From: Bacillus sp. FJAT-49711
GTDB taxonomy: Bacteria > Bacillota > Bacilli > Bacillales > Bacillaceae_C
Reading direction: 5' to 3'
Assembly: GCF_018343715.1 (NCBI RefSeq)
Contig: NZ_JAGYPL010000002.1
Span: 814,364 to 878,363 of the forward strand
DNA: 64,000 nt
Part shown: one piece after another, positions 29,135 through 38,516 of the stretch
How the letters are laid out: each line of letters starts with the position of its first letter
Numbering within the stretch: the first letter of the stretch is position 1
Position numbers and translations under genes: made by a program
Notes under the pieces: generated by a model
The model's database searches: none
The model's input: only the letters and a program-made list of their open reading frames with translations
What the model was told of the DNA's origin: nothing

Positions 29135-29145
29135 GGCGGTAATTT

Positions 29146-30414
29146 ATGATAGAGACAGTACAACTCATCTTACTTTTTCTTATATTACTCTCGGTTAATC
29201 GACCTCTGTTAAAAAAATCCAGACTGATCTGCAAAAGAACGATCGTAGTGATGATCCATTTTTTATCAAAGTTTGTGCCCAAATCTCGTAAACTTGTAGT
29301 TTTCGGTGGAGAAAATGGACAAGGATTTAGGGGAAATACAAAATATTTATTTTTAGAAATGTCAAAAAACCCTGATATTAAGTGTGTTTGGATCTCGAAA
29401 AATAACAAAGTGACTTCATATTTATTAAGACAAGGTTTTCAAGCGTATATACATCATTCATTAAAAGGGATTTACTATCAGTTACGGGCGAAGTTGGTCA
29501 TTCATTCACACTCGATAAATGACGACTTTAGTAAACCCTTTTTAGGAGGAGCGATTTCCTACAATACGTGGCACGGTGTTGGATTAAAAAAGGTATGGGG
29601 TGCTAATAAAAATACTTTTTCATATAAGGTGCTCCATGATCCAAATCCGGTTAATCGTTTCTTTGGTAAATTTGTCGTCAAAACCAATCTTGCTAAAACA
29701 AATTATATCGTTTCGACGAGTGAAACTGTTTCTTCATACTATCCTGAAACATTTTTAGTCCCGAAAGAAAATGTTTTGGAGCTGGGGCAGGTCCGAAATG
29801 ATGTGTTTTTCAACAAGACGGAAGAAGATGAGGAAATTCCAGATTGGATAAAAAAAGAAAAAGTGATTTTATATATGCCGACGCATCGGAATTTTGGAAA
29901 GCTGGAAAAGGATATTAATCTAGTATTTGATTTTCAAAGATTGAATGGATTATGTGGGGAAAAAGGCTATACATTTCTCATCAAACGCCATATGTATAGC
30001 ACCGGCCAAGTACCATCGATTTACGAGCGTATTGTTGATATTAGTGAAATGCCTTATGACCCGCAACTCCTGCTGAAGTATACCGATATTTTATTGACTG
30101 ATTATTCAAGCTGCTACACCGATTTCTTATTATTAGACCGTCCCGTTTTATTTTATTGCTATGATTTAGAGCTTTATTTACAAAAGTCGAATGAGATGTA
30201 TTTTAATTATTTTGATGTTACACCTGGGCCAAAAGTAAATCATTTTCAAAAACTGTTAGCGGAACTTGATAACTTGATGGAGGATTTGACTCTGTTTAAA
30301 GAAGAGAGAAAAAGAGTCCTAGATATATTTTATTCAAAGGAAAATCAACAGGAAGTACTTTGGAAGCAAATCGAATACATTTATATGAATATCTTAAAGT
30401 TGAGAGGTAGGTAA
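29146..30414 (+). CDS. Polyol-phosphate transferase of the TagF/TarL family
   Basis: The product is 422 residues with an N-terminal hydrophobic stretch (about 5-17) and a transferase domain: NTWHGVGLKKVWG (His143), LGQVRNDVFF, LYMPTHRNFG and LTDYSSCYTDFLLLDRP. The WHGVGLK variant differs from the WHGTPLK of the glycerol-type enzymes at 3588 and 9287. Together with the upstream CDP-ribitol genes this suggests a ribitol-phosphate transferase, though donor specificity cannot be proved from sequence. GAGGCGG precedes the ATG, 11 bases after the SDR stop. The next gene begins three bases after its own stop. Confidence 0.87.
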   Translation: MIETVQLILLFLILLSVNRPLLKKSRLICKRTIVVMIHFLSKFVPKSRKLVVFGGENGQGFRGNTKYLFLEMSKNPDIKCVWISKNNKVTSYLLRQGFQAYIHHSLKGIYYQLRAKLVIHSHSINDDFSKPFLGGAISYNTWHGVGLKKVWGANKNTFSYKVLHDPNPVNRFFGKFVVKTNLAKTNYIVSTSETVSSYYPETFLVPKENVLELGQVRNDVFFNKTEEDEEIPDWIKKEKVILYMPTHRNFGKLEKDINLVFDFQRLNGLCGEKGYTFLIKRHMYSTGQVPSIYERIVDISEMPYDPQLLLKYTDILLTDYSSCYTDFLLLDRPVLFYCYDLELYLQKSNEMYFNYFDVTPGPKVNHFQKLLAELDNLMEDLTLFKEERKRVLDIFYSKENQQEVLWKQIEYIYMNILKLRGR

Positions 30415-30417
30415 TAT

Positions 30418-31569
30418 ATGCGATTATTCAGACTGATGCCTACTATAATCGTAAAATACATATTAAGAACTTTTTATGGATTATTTTGTATTTTATTCAA
30501 AGTGGATCAATATAAAGTGACATATGCTTCTTATCGATCAAATGTGTTAAAGGATAATCTAGCCTTTATTTATGAACGAATGATTGAAAAATATCCAGAG
30601 TATAAAGGAGATCTATTATTTAGAAAGTTTACTAATTCGATGTTCGGGAAATTTAAATATATTTTTCATATGATCAATGCATGCTATCATTTAGCTACGT
30701 CCCGTTATTTTATCGTTGATGATTATTACTTCCCGATTTATGCTATTAAACCTCGTAAAGGAATGGATATTATTCAGCTGTGGCATAGCGCAGGTGCTAT
30801 GAAAAAGTTCGGTTTAAGCACAGTTGGAAAGCCCTTCGGACCGAGTGAAGAATATTTAAAGCATATAAAAATACATGGTAATTATTCCAAGGTGTATGTG
30901 AGCTCTACAGAAGTGATTCCGTACTATGCAGAAGCTTTTAATTTACCTGAAGAAAATATATATCCATTAGGAGTGCCGCGAACTGATTATTTTTATTCGA
31001 TTGAAGCAATTGAAGATATAAAATCGAGGTTTTATATTGTGTACCCGAAATTATACGGAAAAAAGCTTATTTTATATGCACCAACCTTTCGCGGGAAAAG
31101 TCATGATCAAACTGGATTTATGCTGACATTTGATTTGAAGATGATGGCGGAACATTTGCAAGAAGAATATGTCCTACTAATCCATTTGCATCCTTACACG
31201 AAAACTGATCTACAACTTGATTCTACATTTGCTTTCCACATAAAAGATGCTTTTCGTATTGAAGAATTGTTGGCCATTACTGATATGTTAATAACCGATT
31301 ATTCTACCGTTTTCTTTGACTTTAGCTTATTAAATCGCCCGATGATTTTTTATCCATATGACTTGGAGGATTACATTCGAAGTAGAGATTTTTATTATCA
31401 ATATGAAGATGTGATACCAGGTCCGATGGCAAGAGATACGAATACGCTCATCCAATTAATAAAAGAAAGATCCTTTAGCAGTGATAAAATCTCTTCATTT
31501 AGAAAACGTTTTTTTGATTTTCAAGACGGGAATGCAACTGAAAGAATTGTGGACCATATATTCAAATAA
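30418..31569 (+). CDS. Polyol-phosphate transferase with WHSAGA motif (TagB/TarL-like)
   Basis: The product is 383 residues with one transferase domain. The conserved His lies in QLWHSAGAMKKFG (His123), followed by PLGVPRTDYFY, YAPTFRGKS, a LIHLHPY segment and ITDYSTVFFDFSLLNRP. The WHSAGA in place of WHGTPL is the form seen in a distinct branch of the family that includes priming and ribitol-type enzymes. As last gene of the tarI operon it probably acts on the CDP-ribitol made by the two first genes, either as primase or polymerase. Only four bases separate it from the previous gene. Confidence 0.87.
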   Translation: MRLFRLMPTIIVKYILRTFYGLFCILFKVDQYKVTYASYRSNVLKDNLAFIYERMIEKYPEYKGDLLFRKFTNSMFGKFKYIFHMINACYHLATSRYFIVDDYYFPIYAIKPRKGMDIIQLWHSAGAMKKFGLSTVGKPFGPSEEYLKHIKIHGNYSKVYVSSTEVIPYYAEAFNLPEENIYPLGVPRTDYFYSIEAIEDIKSRFYIVYPKLYGKKLILYAPTFRGKSHDQTGFMLTFDLKMMAEHLQEEYVLLIHLHPYTKTDLQLDSTFAFHIKDAFRIEELLAITDMLITDYSTVFFDFSLLNRPMIFYPYDLEDYIRSRDFYYQYEDVIPGPMARDTNTLIQLIKERSFSSDKISSFRKRFFDFQDGNATERIVDHIFK

Positions 31570-31576
31570 AAAGATC

Positions 31577-31615
31577 AAAAGACATTATTTTTTTAAGAAA
31601 GAATAATGTCTTTTT
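31577..31615 (+). terminator. Terminator of the tarI-like operon
   Basis: AAAAGACATTATT (31577-31589) pairs with AATAATGTCTTTTT (31602-31615) around a 12-nt loop. The flanking A-run could also serve the minus-strand small gene that ends at 31652. Confidence 0.88.
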
Positions 31616-31651
31616 ATTGATTTTAGATATTGTGTTTCTAGATGAAACCAT

Positions 31652-31813
31652 TTATTTTAACTTAGTTCTGCCCGTAAATCCGGGATCAATCACGTACTCA
31701 TATTCATTTTCAAAAGTATCTTCACTAAATCCATATTCTTCATATTCATGATAATTAGATGTTTTTTGTTCCAAACTTTTACTTTTAAGTAAATTAGCTA
31801 TCTTCGCAAACAT
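31652..31813 (-). CDS. Small acidic protein of unknown function
   Basis: This is a 53-residue reading frame starting MFAKIANLLKSKSLEQKT and ending DPGFTGRTKLK. A good ribosome binding site, AGAGGTG, lies six bases before the ATG on the minus strand, and the shared terminator at 31577-31615 would end the transcript. The middle is rich in Glu and Tyr. I recognise no family. The start chosen is the ATG at 31813 rather than the longer frame opening at 31834, because only the ATG is preceded by the binding site. Confidence 0.5.
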   Translation of the reverse strand: MFAKIANLLKSKSLEQKTSNYHEYEEYGFSEDTFENEYEYVIDPGFTGRTKLK

Positions 31814-31897
31814 TAAAAACACCTCTTTTTCCAAGATTAACTATCTTAGTATGAACATATCACTTTGTTGTTAATTTGAAATTAAGTGAATGTAAAT

Positions 31898-32226
31898 TTA
31901 TTGTAAAAATACAATTCTAAGAAAAACTCCGGCATCGCTAAATATTTCCAGCATTTTGAAGTTTCTTAACCCCACCTCCTTCATTCGAACTTCTCCCTTA
32001 TAAATCTTTCATTTGAATATATGGTCGCTACATAAAAATGATCACTATTTTCTATTTGCTCAAATGTGTTATTAGACAGTGGTAGAAAACCATTGGAGAA
32101 TTCAATCTTCATCTTATAGGTGGAACCTATTTCATAAGACAGTAGGTCTTTGTCTTTCTTTTTAAAGTCTCATACCTACTTGTCTACCCAAATTACATTG
32201 ATATTAAATCCTAGGTCTAAAAAGCT
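31898..32226 (-). pseudogene. Decayed coding remnants, family unknown
   Basis: Reading the minus strand, about 32226-31981 gives protein-like stretches (LGFNINVIWVDK, stop, then YEIGSTYKMKIEFSNGFLPL and NSDHFYVATIYSNERFIREK) ending in TGA at 31981-31983. A second frame opens with ATG at 31984 and ends at 31898 after only 28 codons. The stretches read as coding but contain stops and have no start, so I take them as remains of one or two lost genes. Between 32227 and the next start nothing else is visible. Confidence 0.4.
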
Positions 32227-32365
32227 TTACGATAGATAGTGAAGAATATTCGAATAGAGGAAAATAAGTTGAATATTTTTATTTTATCTTATTGATTTTA
32301 TGAGGAAAATGACGATAAATGTAATAAGATACTATAAATCTACTAAACCAATGGAGCGTGAACCA

Positions 32366-34708
32366 ATGAAGCTGGTGAAGAAACTATTTTTATTGACAGC
32401 AATTTTACTAACATGTACAACTCTGTCTCCATTTAATCATATGGCTGTGGAAGCCGCGAGTAAGACTCAAAGCATTCCGAAAACAACTTTGCAAACGACA
32501 TCTAATTTAAACATGAGAAGTGGTACGGGTGCAAAGGACAAAATTATACTGACGATTCCGAAAGGTAAAACGGTAACAGCGACAGCAAAACAAGGTGTCC
32601 GTTATAAAGTATCGTATACGTATAGTTCGAAAGGGAAAAAGATAACAAAGGCTGGATGGGTTCATAGTGATTTTGTCAAAGAATACTATAAGTATACGAA
32701 AACGAGTAAGACATATTATGAAACAAACAAGCTAGCGAATCTTCGTCCAACTGCAGATACGAAGAAAAAAGCAGTCAGCAAGATTGCTAAGGGGAATGTT
32801 GTATACTCTACACAAAAAGCTGTGAATAGTATTGGACAAACATGGTATAGAGTAACTGTCAGCGGAAAGAATTATTATGTTTCAAGCGCGGATGTTAAAA
32901 AAGTCGCATCTAAAACTTTTTCACAAACAAAGTACTTTGCAAAGAATGATACGAATCTTTATTCTTCCTATAGTACGACCTCTACGAACCTTATAAAAAT
33001 CCCGAAAGGCTCTTTAGTTACATCAAAGCAGAGAATCGGTAATTGGTATAAGATAAACTTTAGCGGAAAAACAGGATATATCGCTATAGGAAGCTTTGTG
33101 AAATTTGTTAGCCCATCTGAAGAACAGGTCGCCAAAGAGACATACAACGTAATAACTAAATCAGACTTAAAACAATATGCGCATAATTCGTCTAAAACAC
33201 TCGCTTCTATTCCAAAAGGGAAAAATGTGACTCCAACTCACAAAACATCTAATGGATGGTTCAAGATTAAGTATGAAGGGAAAACGGGTTATATTTTAGG
33301 CACAAAAGTAAAATTGGTGAAGGAGGAAGAACAGCCTGCGGTAGAACCACCTAAAGTAGAGCCTCCAAAAGTGGAACCTCCAAAAGAAAATCCGCCAAAG
33401 GTTGATCCACCTAAAGAAGAACCACCAAAGGAAGATTCTCCTGCTGAAAAAATTAAGGAAGAGACGATTCCGAAGAAAACCTTTTGGGTGAAAGCTGATT
33501 TAAACTTAAGAAAAACAGCTGATACTATGTACGATCCAATTTTAACTATGCCAAAAAATATAATTGTGATCCCGTCCCATAAAACATCTAATAATTGGTA
33601 TAAAGTTAAATACAATGGGAAAACCGGTTATGTTTCAGGGTCTTATTTACAAGAAGTTAAAACAGGCGATCCATTAAACGGGCGGACAGGGTACCAATTC
33701 ATTGATTTGCGTACCCCATCACCTGTAACCGCGGCGCAGATTAATAATTATATTGCTAATTATGAAAAGCAGTCTGGTAAAAAAAGTGTTTTAAACGGAA
33801 AAGGGCAAGTATTCATTGATTCGGGGAAAAAATATGGAGTGAATGCCTTATATCTGGCTGCTCACGCCATTCACGAAAGTGCTTTTGGAACGTCGAGTCT
33901 TTCGTTTGGAAAATATAATTTCTTCGGATTTGGAGCATTCGATGCAACGCCTTATGTGGGTGCGTACCGATTTCCAACTATCAATTCAGGTATAGACTTT
34001 ATTGCCATTGAAATGAAATCATCTTATCTCAATCCTGCTAATTGGAAATTTAACGGCTACCACTTAGGATTCAGTGCAAAAACGCTAGGTAATGTAAGAG
34101 TTGATGAGCTTAGCGAAGGAATGAATTTTTACTATGCGACGGATGAGAAGTGGGGACAAAAAATTGCAAGTCATATGGAGAAAATCTTACCTTATAAAAA
34201 GGCATATTATGACAAGGCTGTTGCAAATAAGACAGTTCCCGCTCGCCCAAGTATTCCTGCTGGAAGCGATGTGTTCCCAAATGAAATATCTGCAATCGCC
34301 AATCTATCTATCACGTTCCACAGTACAAAAGGTGGAAATGATAAAGTGAAAGAAGTGAAAAAAGGTTCCCAATTCACATTACTCGAGAAAACAAATGATT
34401 ACTGGGTAAAAGCCAAGATCGATGGAAAAACATATTGGACTAACAATATTAACTTTGTTGCCTATAAAAGCTATATAACTGTTCAAAACCTTGGCAGGGT
34501 TAACGTGGACGAATTAAATATTCGACCTGAAGCGAACACAAACAAGAAGGAAATTGGCAAACTGAAACTGAACGACTATGTTTCAATCGTCTTAAACAAA
34601 GATGGAAGCGTAAAAATGGATAGTTCTAAATCCTGGTATCAAATTAACCTATCAAATGGAAAAACCGGCTGGGTAAGCAGCCAGTATATTACGAGGGAAC
34701 TAAAATAA
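32366..34708 (+). CDS. Secreted SH3b-repeat glucosaminidase (second autolysin)
   Basis: The product is about 780 residues. A signal peptide (to about 32) is followed by four SH3b domains of a type different from the repeats at 771 and 16915 (TSNLNMRSGTGAKDKIILTI, FFAK/YFAKNDTNLY and so on). A proline-rich linker with repeated PPKVEPPK/PPKEEPPK units (about 328-363) and another SH3b domain come next. The glucosaminidase domain (about 455-620) has likely catalytic Glu504 in AHAIHESAFGTS and the KYNFFGFGA segment. Two C-terminal SH3b domains finish the protein. It should cut glycan strands in the wall. ATG 32366 is chosen over the upstream in-frame ATG 32300 because GGAG lies nine bases before it and a good signal peptide then starts MKLVKKLFLL. 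Confidence 0.92.
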   Translation: MKLVKKLFLLTAILLTCTTLSPFNHMAVEAASKTQSIPKTTLQTTSNLNMRSGTGAKDKIILTIPKGKTVTATAKQGVRYKVSYTYSSKGKKITKAGWVHSDFVKEYYKYTKTSKTYYETNKLANLRPTADTKKKAVSKIAKGNVVYSTQKAVNSIGQTWYRVTVSGKNYYVSSADVKKVASKTFSQTKYFAKNDTNLYSSYSTTSTNLIKIPKGSLVTSKQRIGNWYKINFSGKTGYIAIGSFVKFVSPSEEQVAKETYNVITKSDLKQYAHNSSKTLASIPKGKNVTPTHKTSNGWFKIKYEGKTGYILGTKVKLVKEEEQPAVEPPKVEPPKVEPPKENPPKVDPPKEEPPKEDSPAEKIKEETIPKKTFWVKADLNLRKTADTMYDPILTMPKNIIVIPSHKTSNNWYKVKYNGKTGYVSGSYLQEVKTGDPLNGRTGYQFIDLRTPSPVTAAQINNYIANYEKQSGKKSVLNGKGQVFIDSGKKYGVNALYLAAHAIHESAFGTSSLSFGKYNFFGFGAFDATPYVGAYRFPTINSGIDFIAIEMKSSYLNPANWKFNGYHLGFSAKTLGNVRVDELSEGMNFYYATDEKWGQKIASHMEKILPYKKAYYDKAVANKTVPARPSIPAGSDVFPNEISAIANLSITFHSTKGGNDKVKEVKKGSQFTLLEKTNDYWVKAKIDGKTYWTNNINFVAYKSYITVQNLGRVNVDELNIRPEANTNKKEIGKLKLNDYVSIVLNKDGSVKMDSSKSWYQINLSNGKTGWVSSQYITRELK

Positions 34709-34726
34709 TAAGTTTATTTTCTGATT

Positions 34727-34762
34727 GAACCTGCCACTGAAATATGGCAGGTTCTTTCATTT
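34727..34762 (+). terminator. Terminator after the second glucosaminidase gene
   Basis: GAACCTGCCA (34727-34736) pairs with TGGCAGGTTC (34745-34754) around an 8-nt loop, followed by TTTCATTTT. Confidence 0.85.
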
Positions 34763-34829
34763 TAATGAAATTCCTTTGAATCAGTTAATGTAGATTTCAT
34801 CAAATAAGCGTGACGCTCACTAACCTCTT

Positions 34830-34901
34830 CTAGAAATTCATCAATTAATCCAAATTACATCCGACAACGGGCCAGAAGTTTATAACTATGTTTCCAAGTG
34901 A
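34830..34901 (+). pseudogene. Scrap of a DDE transposase
   Basis: A short frame reads LEIHQLIQITSDNGPEVYNY and ends in TGA. TSDNGPE is the hallmark around the second catalytic Asp of DDE transposases (IS3/IS30-like integrase core). Only about 23 residues survive. The rest of 34763-35006 holds a small CCTTC/GAAGG hairpin at about 34918-34933 with a T-rich tail, and no gene. Confidence 0.5.
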
Positions 34902-35006
34902 CTTTTTTCTCTAAAATCCTTCAATCGAAGAAGGCTTTTTCATATTTCCCACCATTTTCGGAAATACTTCCTACTATATTCCAGCATCAAAAGGGGTTGC
35001 AACGTC

Positions 35007-38000
35007 ATGGATAGGAAGATACTTAAGCGAAGGATTAAATTTGTGATGGATCCGATTACGAGCTATGCTTTTCGGGAAAGTCATCGTAGGGTTCAGCAGT
35101 ATGCGAAGTTTTATCAAAATTGTCGTGTGAGGAAGAAGACGATTCTTTATGAAAGTCGTGATGGGAACAGCATGACGGATAGTCCATACGCGATGTTTAA
35201 ATATATGGTCGGAAACCCCAATTTCAAGGATTATACGCATATTTGGTCTGTCCAAGACTTCACAAGTCTAAAGAATGCCATTTCAAAATATCAGAACTAT
35301 TATAACGTTAAATTCGTAAAGCGAAATTCAATGGATTATCTTAAATGTTTGGCGACTTGCGAATATCTCATTAATAACTCCACATTCCAAAACTTCGTGA
35401 TTCCGAAGAAAGATCAGATCTATATTAATACGTGGCACGGGACACCACTTAAACATATGGGGTTCGATATTCCGGGCAATCCTTCCGGCTCCCAAAATGT
35501 ACTGCGCAATTTTTTGAGTACAGATTATATACTTAGTCCTAATTCACATACGACGAACATTTATAAAAACAGTTATAAACTAGACGGTATTTATTCGGGG
35601 ACGATTATTGAAGAGGGCTATCCTCGGATTGATTTAACGTTGAATACAAATCCAGAAGATATGATAAGACGTTTGCGGTCATATAGTTTGGAGCTTGATG
35701 ATCAGAAAGACACCATTTTATATGCGCCTACATGGAAGGGTACAAATGTAGCGAAAGTTAATAACGACGTTCATCATATCATTGCGGATATGAATGATTT
35801 GCAGCAAAAAATCGGCGACAAGTACAATGTTTTAGTAAAGGTCCACCCTTATTTATTCAAGGAAGCTGCCCATCATCCAGACTTACAAACTAGACTTGTT
35901 CCAGATTTCATTGATACAAATGAGTTGCTTTCCACAATCGATTTACTTATTACCGATTATTCCAGTATTTTTTTCGATTTCCTTGTGACGAATAAACCAA
36001 TTCTTTTTTATGCATGGGATCTCGATGTGTATAACGAGCAAAGAGGGCAATATTTAAAAAACGAAGAGCTTCCTGGTCCTCTTCTGTTTAATGCAAACGA
36101 ATTGGTCGAGGCCATTCGCAATATCGAAAAAGTAGAAGCAGGCTATCGTGAAAAATACGACACCATGAAAAAGAGATTCACAAATCATGATGATGGCAAT
36201 GTCACGGAGAGAATAGTGGATTTTATTTTTAAAGAATCGGGTACAAAATTGAATACAATTACGAATCTAAATTCTTCTAAAGAAAAAATTTTGATTTACC
36301 CTGGAGGAATGAAAAATAACGGAATCACCACTTCATTCATTAACTTAACGAATAATATTGATTACGATACATATGATGTCACTTGTTTCCTCCCTATGTC
36401 GAATGATGAAGAATTTTTTAAAAACGTAGAAAAAGTGAATAAAAATGTTCGCCTTCTTTTTAAAGGCGGCCATCCTGTTTACAAAATAACAGAACATTAC
36501 CGGGATAAATTTGTTCATAACCGTGGCAGGAATGGATATTTGGCTAAAAAACTTTACCCTGAACATATTTTTATAAGGGAACACCAACGATTATTTGGCA
36601 AGACGACTTTCGATTACAGTATAGACTTTAGTGGCTATAGCCTGCTTTGGGCGAAATATATATTGGCAACAAATGCGAAAAAGAAAGTATGTTTTATGCA
36701 TACAGATATGCTCTCCGATAGTGAAAAGGTTGTAAATGGGAAAAGACCACACCGCATTAATTTACGGGGCCTCTTTTCAGTATATGATCAATTTGATAAG
36801 CTCGTCAGCGTATCCAAAGGGACAATGGAAGTAAACAAGGCAAACTTGTCCAAGTATGCGGGCGAGGATAAGTTTGACTACGTGCTGAATTCGATCAATC
36901 CCGAGCGGATTTTACAAAGTGAAGTTGAAGTGAGAATGGAGAATGAAACACCAGTTGTTGAAAATTTTAAAGCGAGAGCGATAATAAAGGATGCTCAAAA
37001 AGCCTGGAATCTCCCGCCTTTTAATGACGGGGCAAGTGAGTTTGAATTAGGACCTGATTTTAAAAACGCAGAAATTCTGATTACGAGAAAAGCTGGTACA
37101 CATTATAAATTTACCTATAACCATCAAGTAATCGGCTGGATTGGCGCTGATTCGGTTGAACTGCTCCCGGATAGCGTCATGAACGAAAAGGACGTTAATA
37201 AAATAGCGAAGCTTGCGAATCCAAAAGGACATCAAATTTGGTCGAAGCCATATAAAGTCCAAGGTGCCGAGAAAGTTTCAGGTAGCGCGGATTATAAAGA
37301 TTTGATCGTTGACATTGATAGGGAGGCTGAAACTCCCCGAGGGATGTATAGTCGAATTTCTATTAATGGGGTTGTTCTTGGCTGGATCAGCAATTCCGCG
37401 CTGCAAATTTTGGATACGGATGTCATAAAAAAGAAATTACTTAAAACGAGAAATTATCGATGGAAAAAGAACTTAGTTAAAAATATAGAAAATCGAACCT
37501 TGAGTGAGGCTAAAATAATTAGGCCGATTTATGCGAAAATAACACAACCTGAACATCACCTCATTTATACACATGCTTATCCACATTGGAATGCAAAGGA
37601 AATGGCGCCGGCTAAATGGCTGGAAGGTGAGATTGTCACGATTAAAGCAGCAATCAAGACAAGATTTGGACACAGCTTTTTAATTTATCATGATAGCAAA
37701 AAAATAGGTTGGCTTGATTCCAAAGCGTTTGAGATTTTAAAAGAAGCGATGTTGATAAAAGATATAGAAGTATCGAGAATAGCAATTTTAAATTTAGATG
37801 AAAAGTATTCCATTTGGACAAAACCTTATGGACTTGATGGAGCAGAAAAAGTGGAAGGCGAGGAATTAAAAGGAGGAAAAGTTCTGATTGATAGAGAAGC
37901 AATTACATTAAAAGGAACGTATTCACGTATCTCGTCACTTGGATGGGTGAACAATAAGGCGCTACGTGTAATTGGAATGGAGGTAGACGGCCGGTATATC

Positions 38001-38516
38001 CCCGAACCGAGCAGTGAAGACATTAACTTTGTAACGATGGGCAGGTTGTCACCCGAAAAAGGCCAGGATAATTTGATCAACGCATTTGCTCGTTATCATA
38101 TAGAAAATCCTAACAGTAAACTTTATATACTAGGTGATGGAGCTTTAAAAAAGCAGCTTCAAATCTTAATAAAGGAGCTAAAACTAATTGGTTCCGTGTT
38201 CCTCCTAGGGCAAGTAGAAAATCCCTTTTCTTTTTTAAAAAAGTGCGATTGCTTTGTGTTGTCATCTCATTACGAAGGCCAACCAATGGTCTTGCTAGAA
38301 GCGATGACACTAGGAATGAAAATTATCGCAACAGACATTGTCGCCAATCGAACCGTGTTGGAAGATGGGAAATATGGTTTGCTTGTAGAAAATAGTATTG
38401 AAGGGCTAAAAAAAGGAATGGATAAAATGGCAAAGAAGAAACATGTGGTTGAGCCATTTGATTATAAGTATTATAACGAAATGGCGATAGAATCATTTAT
38501 TAAGGTGTTACCGTAA
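35007..38516 (+). CDS. Fusion: polyol-phosphate transferase + GT4 glycosyltransferase split by GW/SH3-like modules
   Basis: The product is 1169 residues in three parts. Residues 1-~410 are a TagF-type domain: NTWHGTPLKHMGFDI (His144), EEGYPRIDL, YAPTWKGTN and ITDYSSIFFDF. Residues ~424-640 resemble the first Rossmann half of a GT-B GT4 enzyme (ILIYPGGMKNNGITTSFINL, then VCFMHTDML and DKLVSVSKGTMEVNK). Residues ~645-1000 are four GW/SH3-like modules (for example IWSKPYKVQGAEKVSG and IWTKPYGLDGAEKVEG, each ending near LGWISNSAL or LGWVNNKAL). Residues ~1003-1169 are the catalytic GT4 half: FVTMGRLSPEKGQDNLI, and EX7E in HYEGQPMVLLEAMTLG. It could both extend and glycosylate the polymer in the cytoplasm. 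GW modules usually act outside the cell, yet no signal peptide exists. No good binding site lies close to the ATG (AAAAGGGG is about 12 bases away). Confidence 0.88.
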   Translation: MDRKILKRRIKFVMDPITSYAFRESHRRVQQYAKFYQNCRVRKKTILYESRDGNSMTDSPYAMFKYMVGNPNFKDYTHIWSVQDFTSLKNAISKYQNYYNVKFVKRNSMDYLKCLATCEYLINNSTFQNFVIPKKDQIYINTWHGTPLKHMGFDIPGNPSGSQNVLRNFLSTDYILSPNSHTTNIYKNSYKLDGIYSGTIIEEGYPRIDLTLNTNPEDMIRRLRSYSLELDDQKDTILYAPTWKGTNVAKVNNDVHHIIADMNDLQQKIGDKYNVLVKVHPYLFKEAAHHPDLQTRLVPDFIDTNELLSTIDLLITDYSSIFFDFLVTNKPILFYAWDLDVYNEQRGQYLKNEELPGPLLFNANELVEAIRNIEKVEAGYREKYDTMKKRFTNHDDGNVTERIVDFIFKESGTKLNTITNLNSSKEKILIYPGGMKNNGITTSFINLTNNIDYDTYDVTCFLPMSNDEEFFKNVEKVNKNVRLLFKGGHPVYKITEHYRDKFVHNRGRNGYLAKKLYPEHIFIREHQRLFGKTTFDYSIDFSGYSLLWAKYILATNAKKKVCFMHTDMLSDSEKVVNGKRPHRINLRGLFSVYDQFDKLVSVSKGTMEVNKANLSKYAGEDKFDYVLNSINPERILQSEVEVRMENETPVVENFKARAIIKDAQKAWNLPPFNDGASEFELGPDFKNAEILITRKAGTHYKFTYNHQVIGWIGADSVELLPDSVMNEKDVNKIAKLANPKGHQIWSKPYKVQGAEKVSGSADYKDLIVDIDREAETPRGMYSRISINGVVLGWISNSALQILDTDVIKKKLLKTRNYRWKKNLVKNIENRTLSEAKIIRPIYAKITQPEHHLIYTHAYPHWNAKEMAPAKWLEGEIVTIKAAIKTRFGHSFLIYHDSKKIGWLDSKAFEILKEAMLIKDIEVSRIAILNLDEKYSIWTKPYGLDGAEKVEGEELKGGKVLIDREAITLKGTYSRISSLGWVNNKALRVIGMEVDGRYIPEPSSEDINFVTMGRLSPEKGQDNLINAFARYHIENPNSKLYILGDGALKKQLQILIKELKLIGSVFLLGQVENPFSFLKKCDCFVLSSHYEGQPMVLLEAMTLGMKIIATDIVANRTVLEDGKYGLLVENSIEGLKKGMDKMAKKKHVVEPFDYKYYNEMAIESFIKVLP

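Noticed and set aside
33346-33442. Tandem DNA repeats that could suggest a CRISPR or minisatellite
   Set aside because: They encode the PPK-rich linker in frame, vary between units and lack spacers.
33289-33615. Minus-strand frame with repeated GGSTFGGS-like residues
   Set aside because: It is the reverse complement of the proline-rich linker of the second glucosaminidase, so its repeats are a by-product of the real gene.
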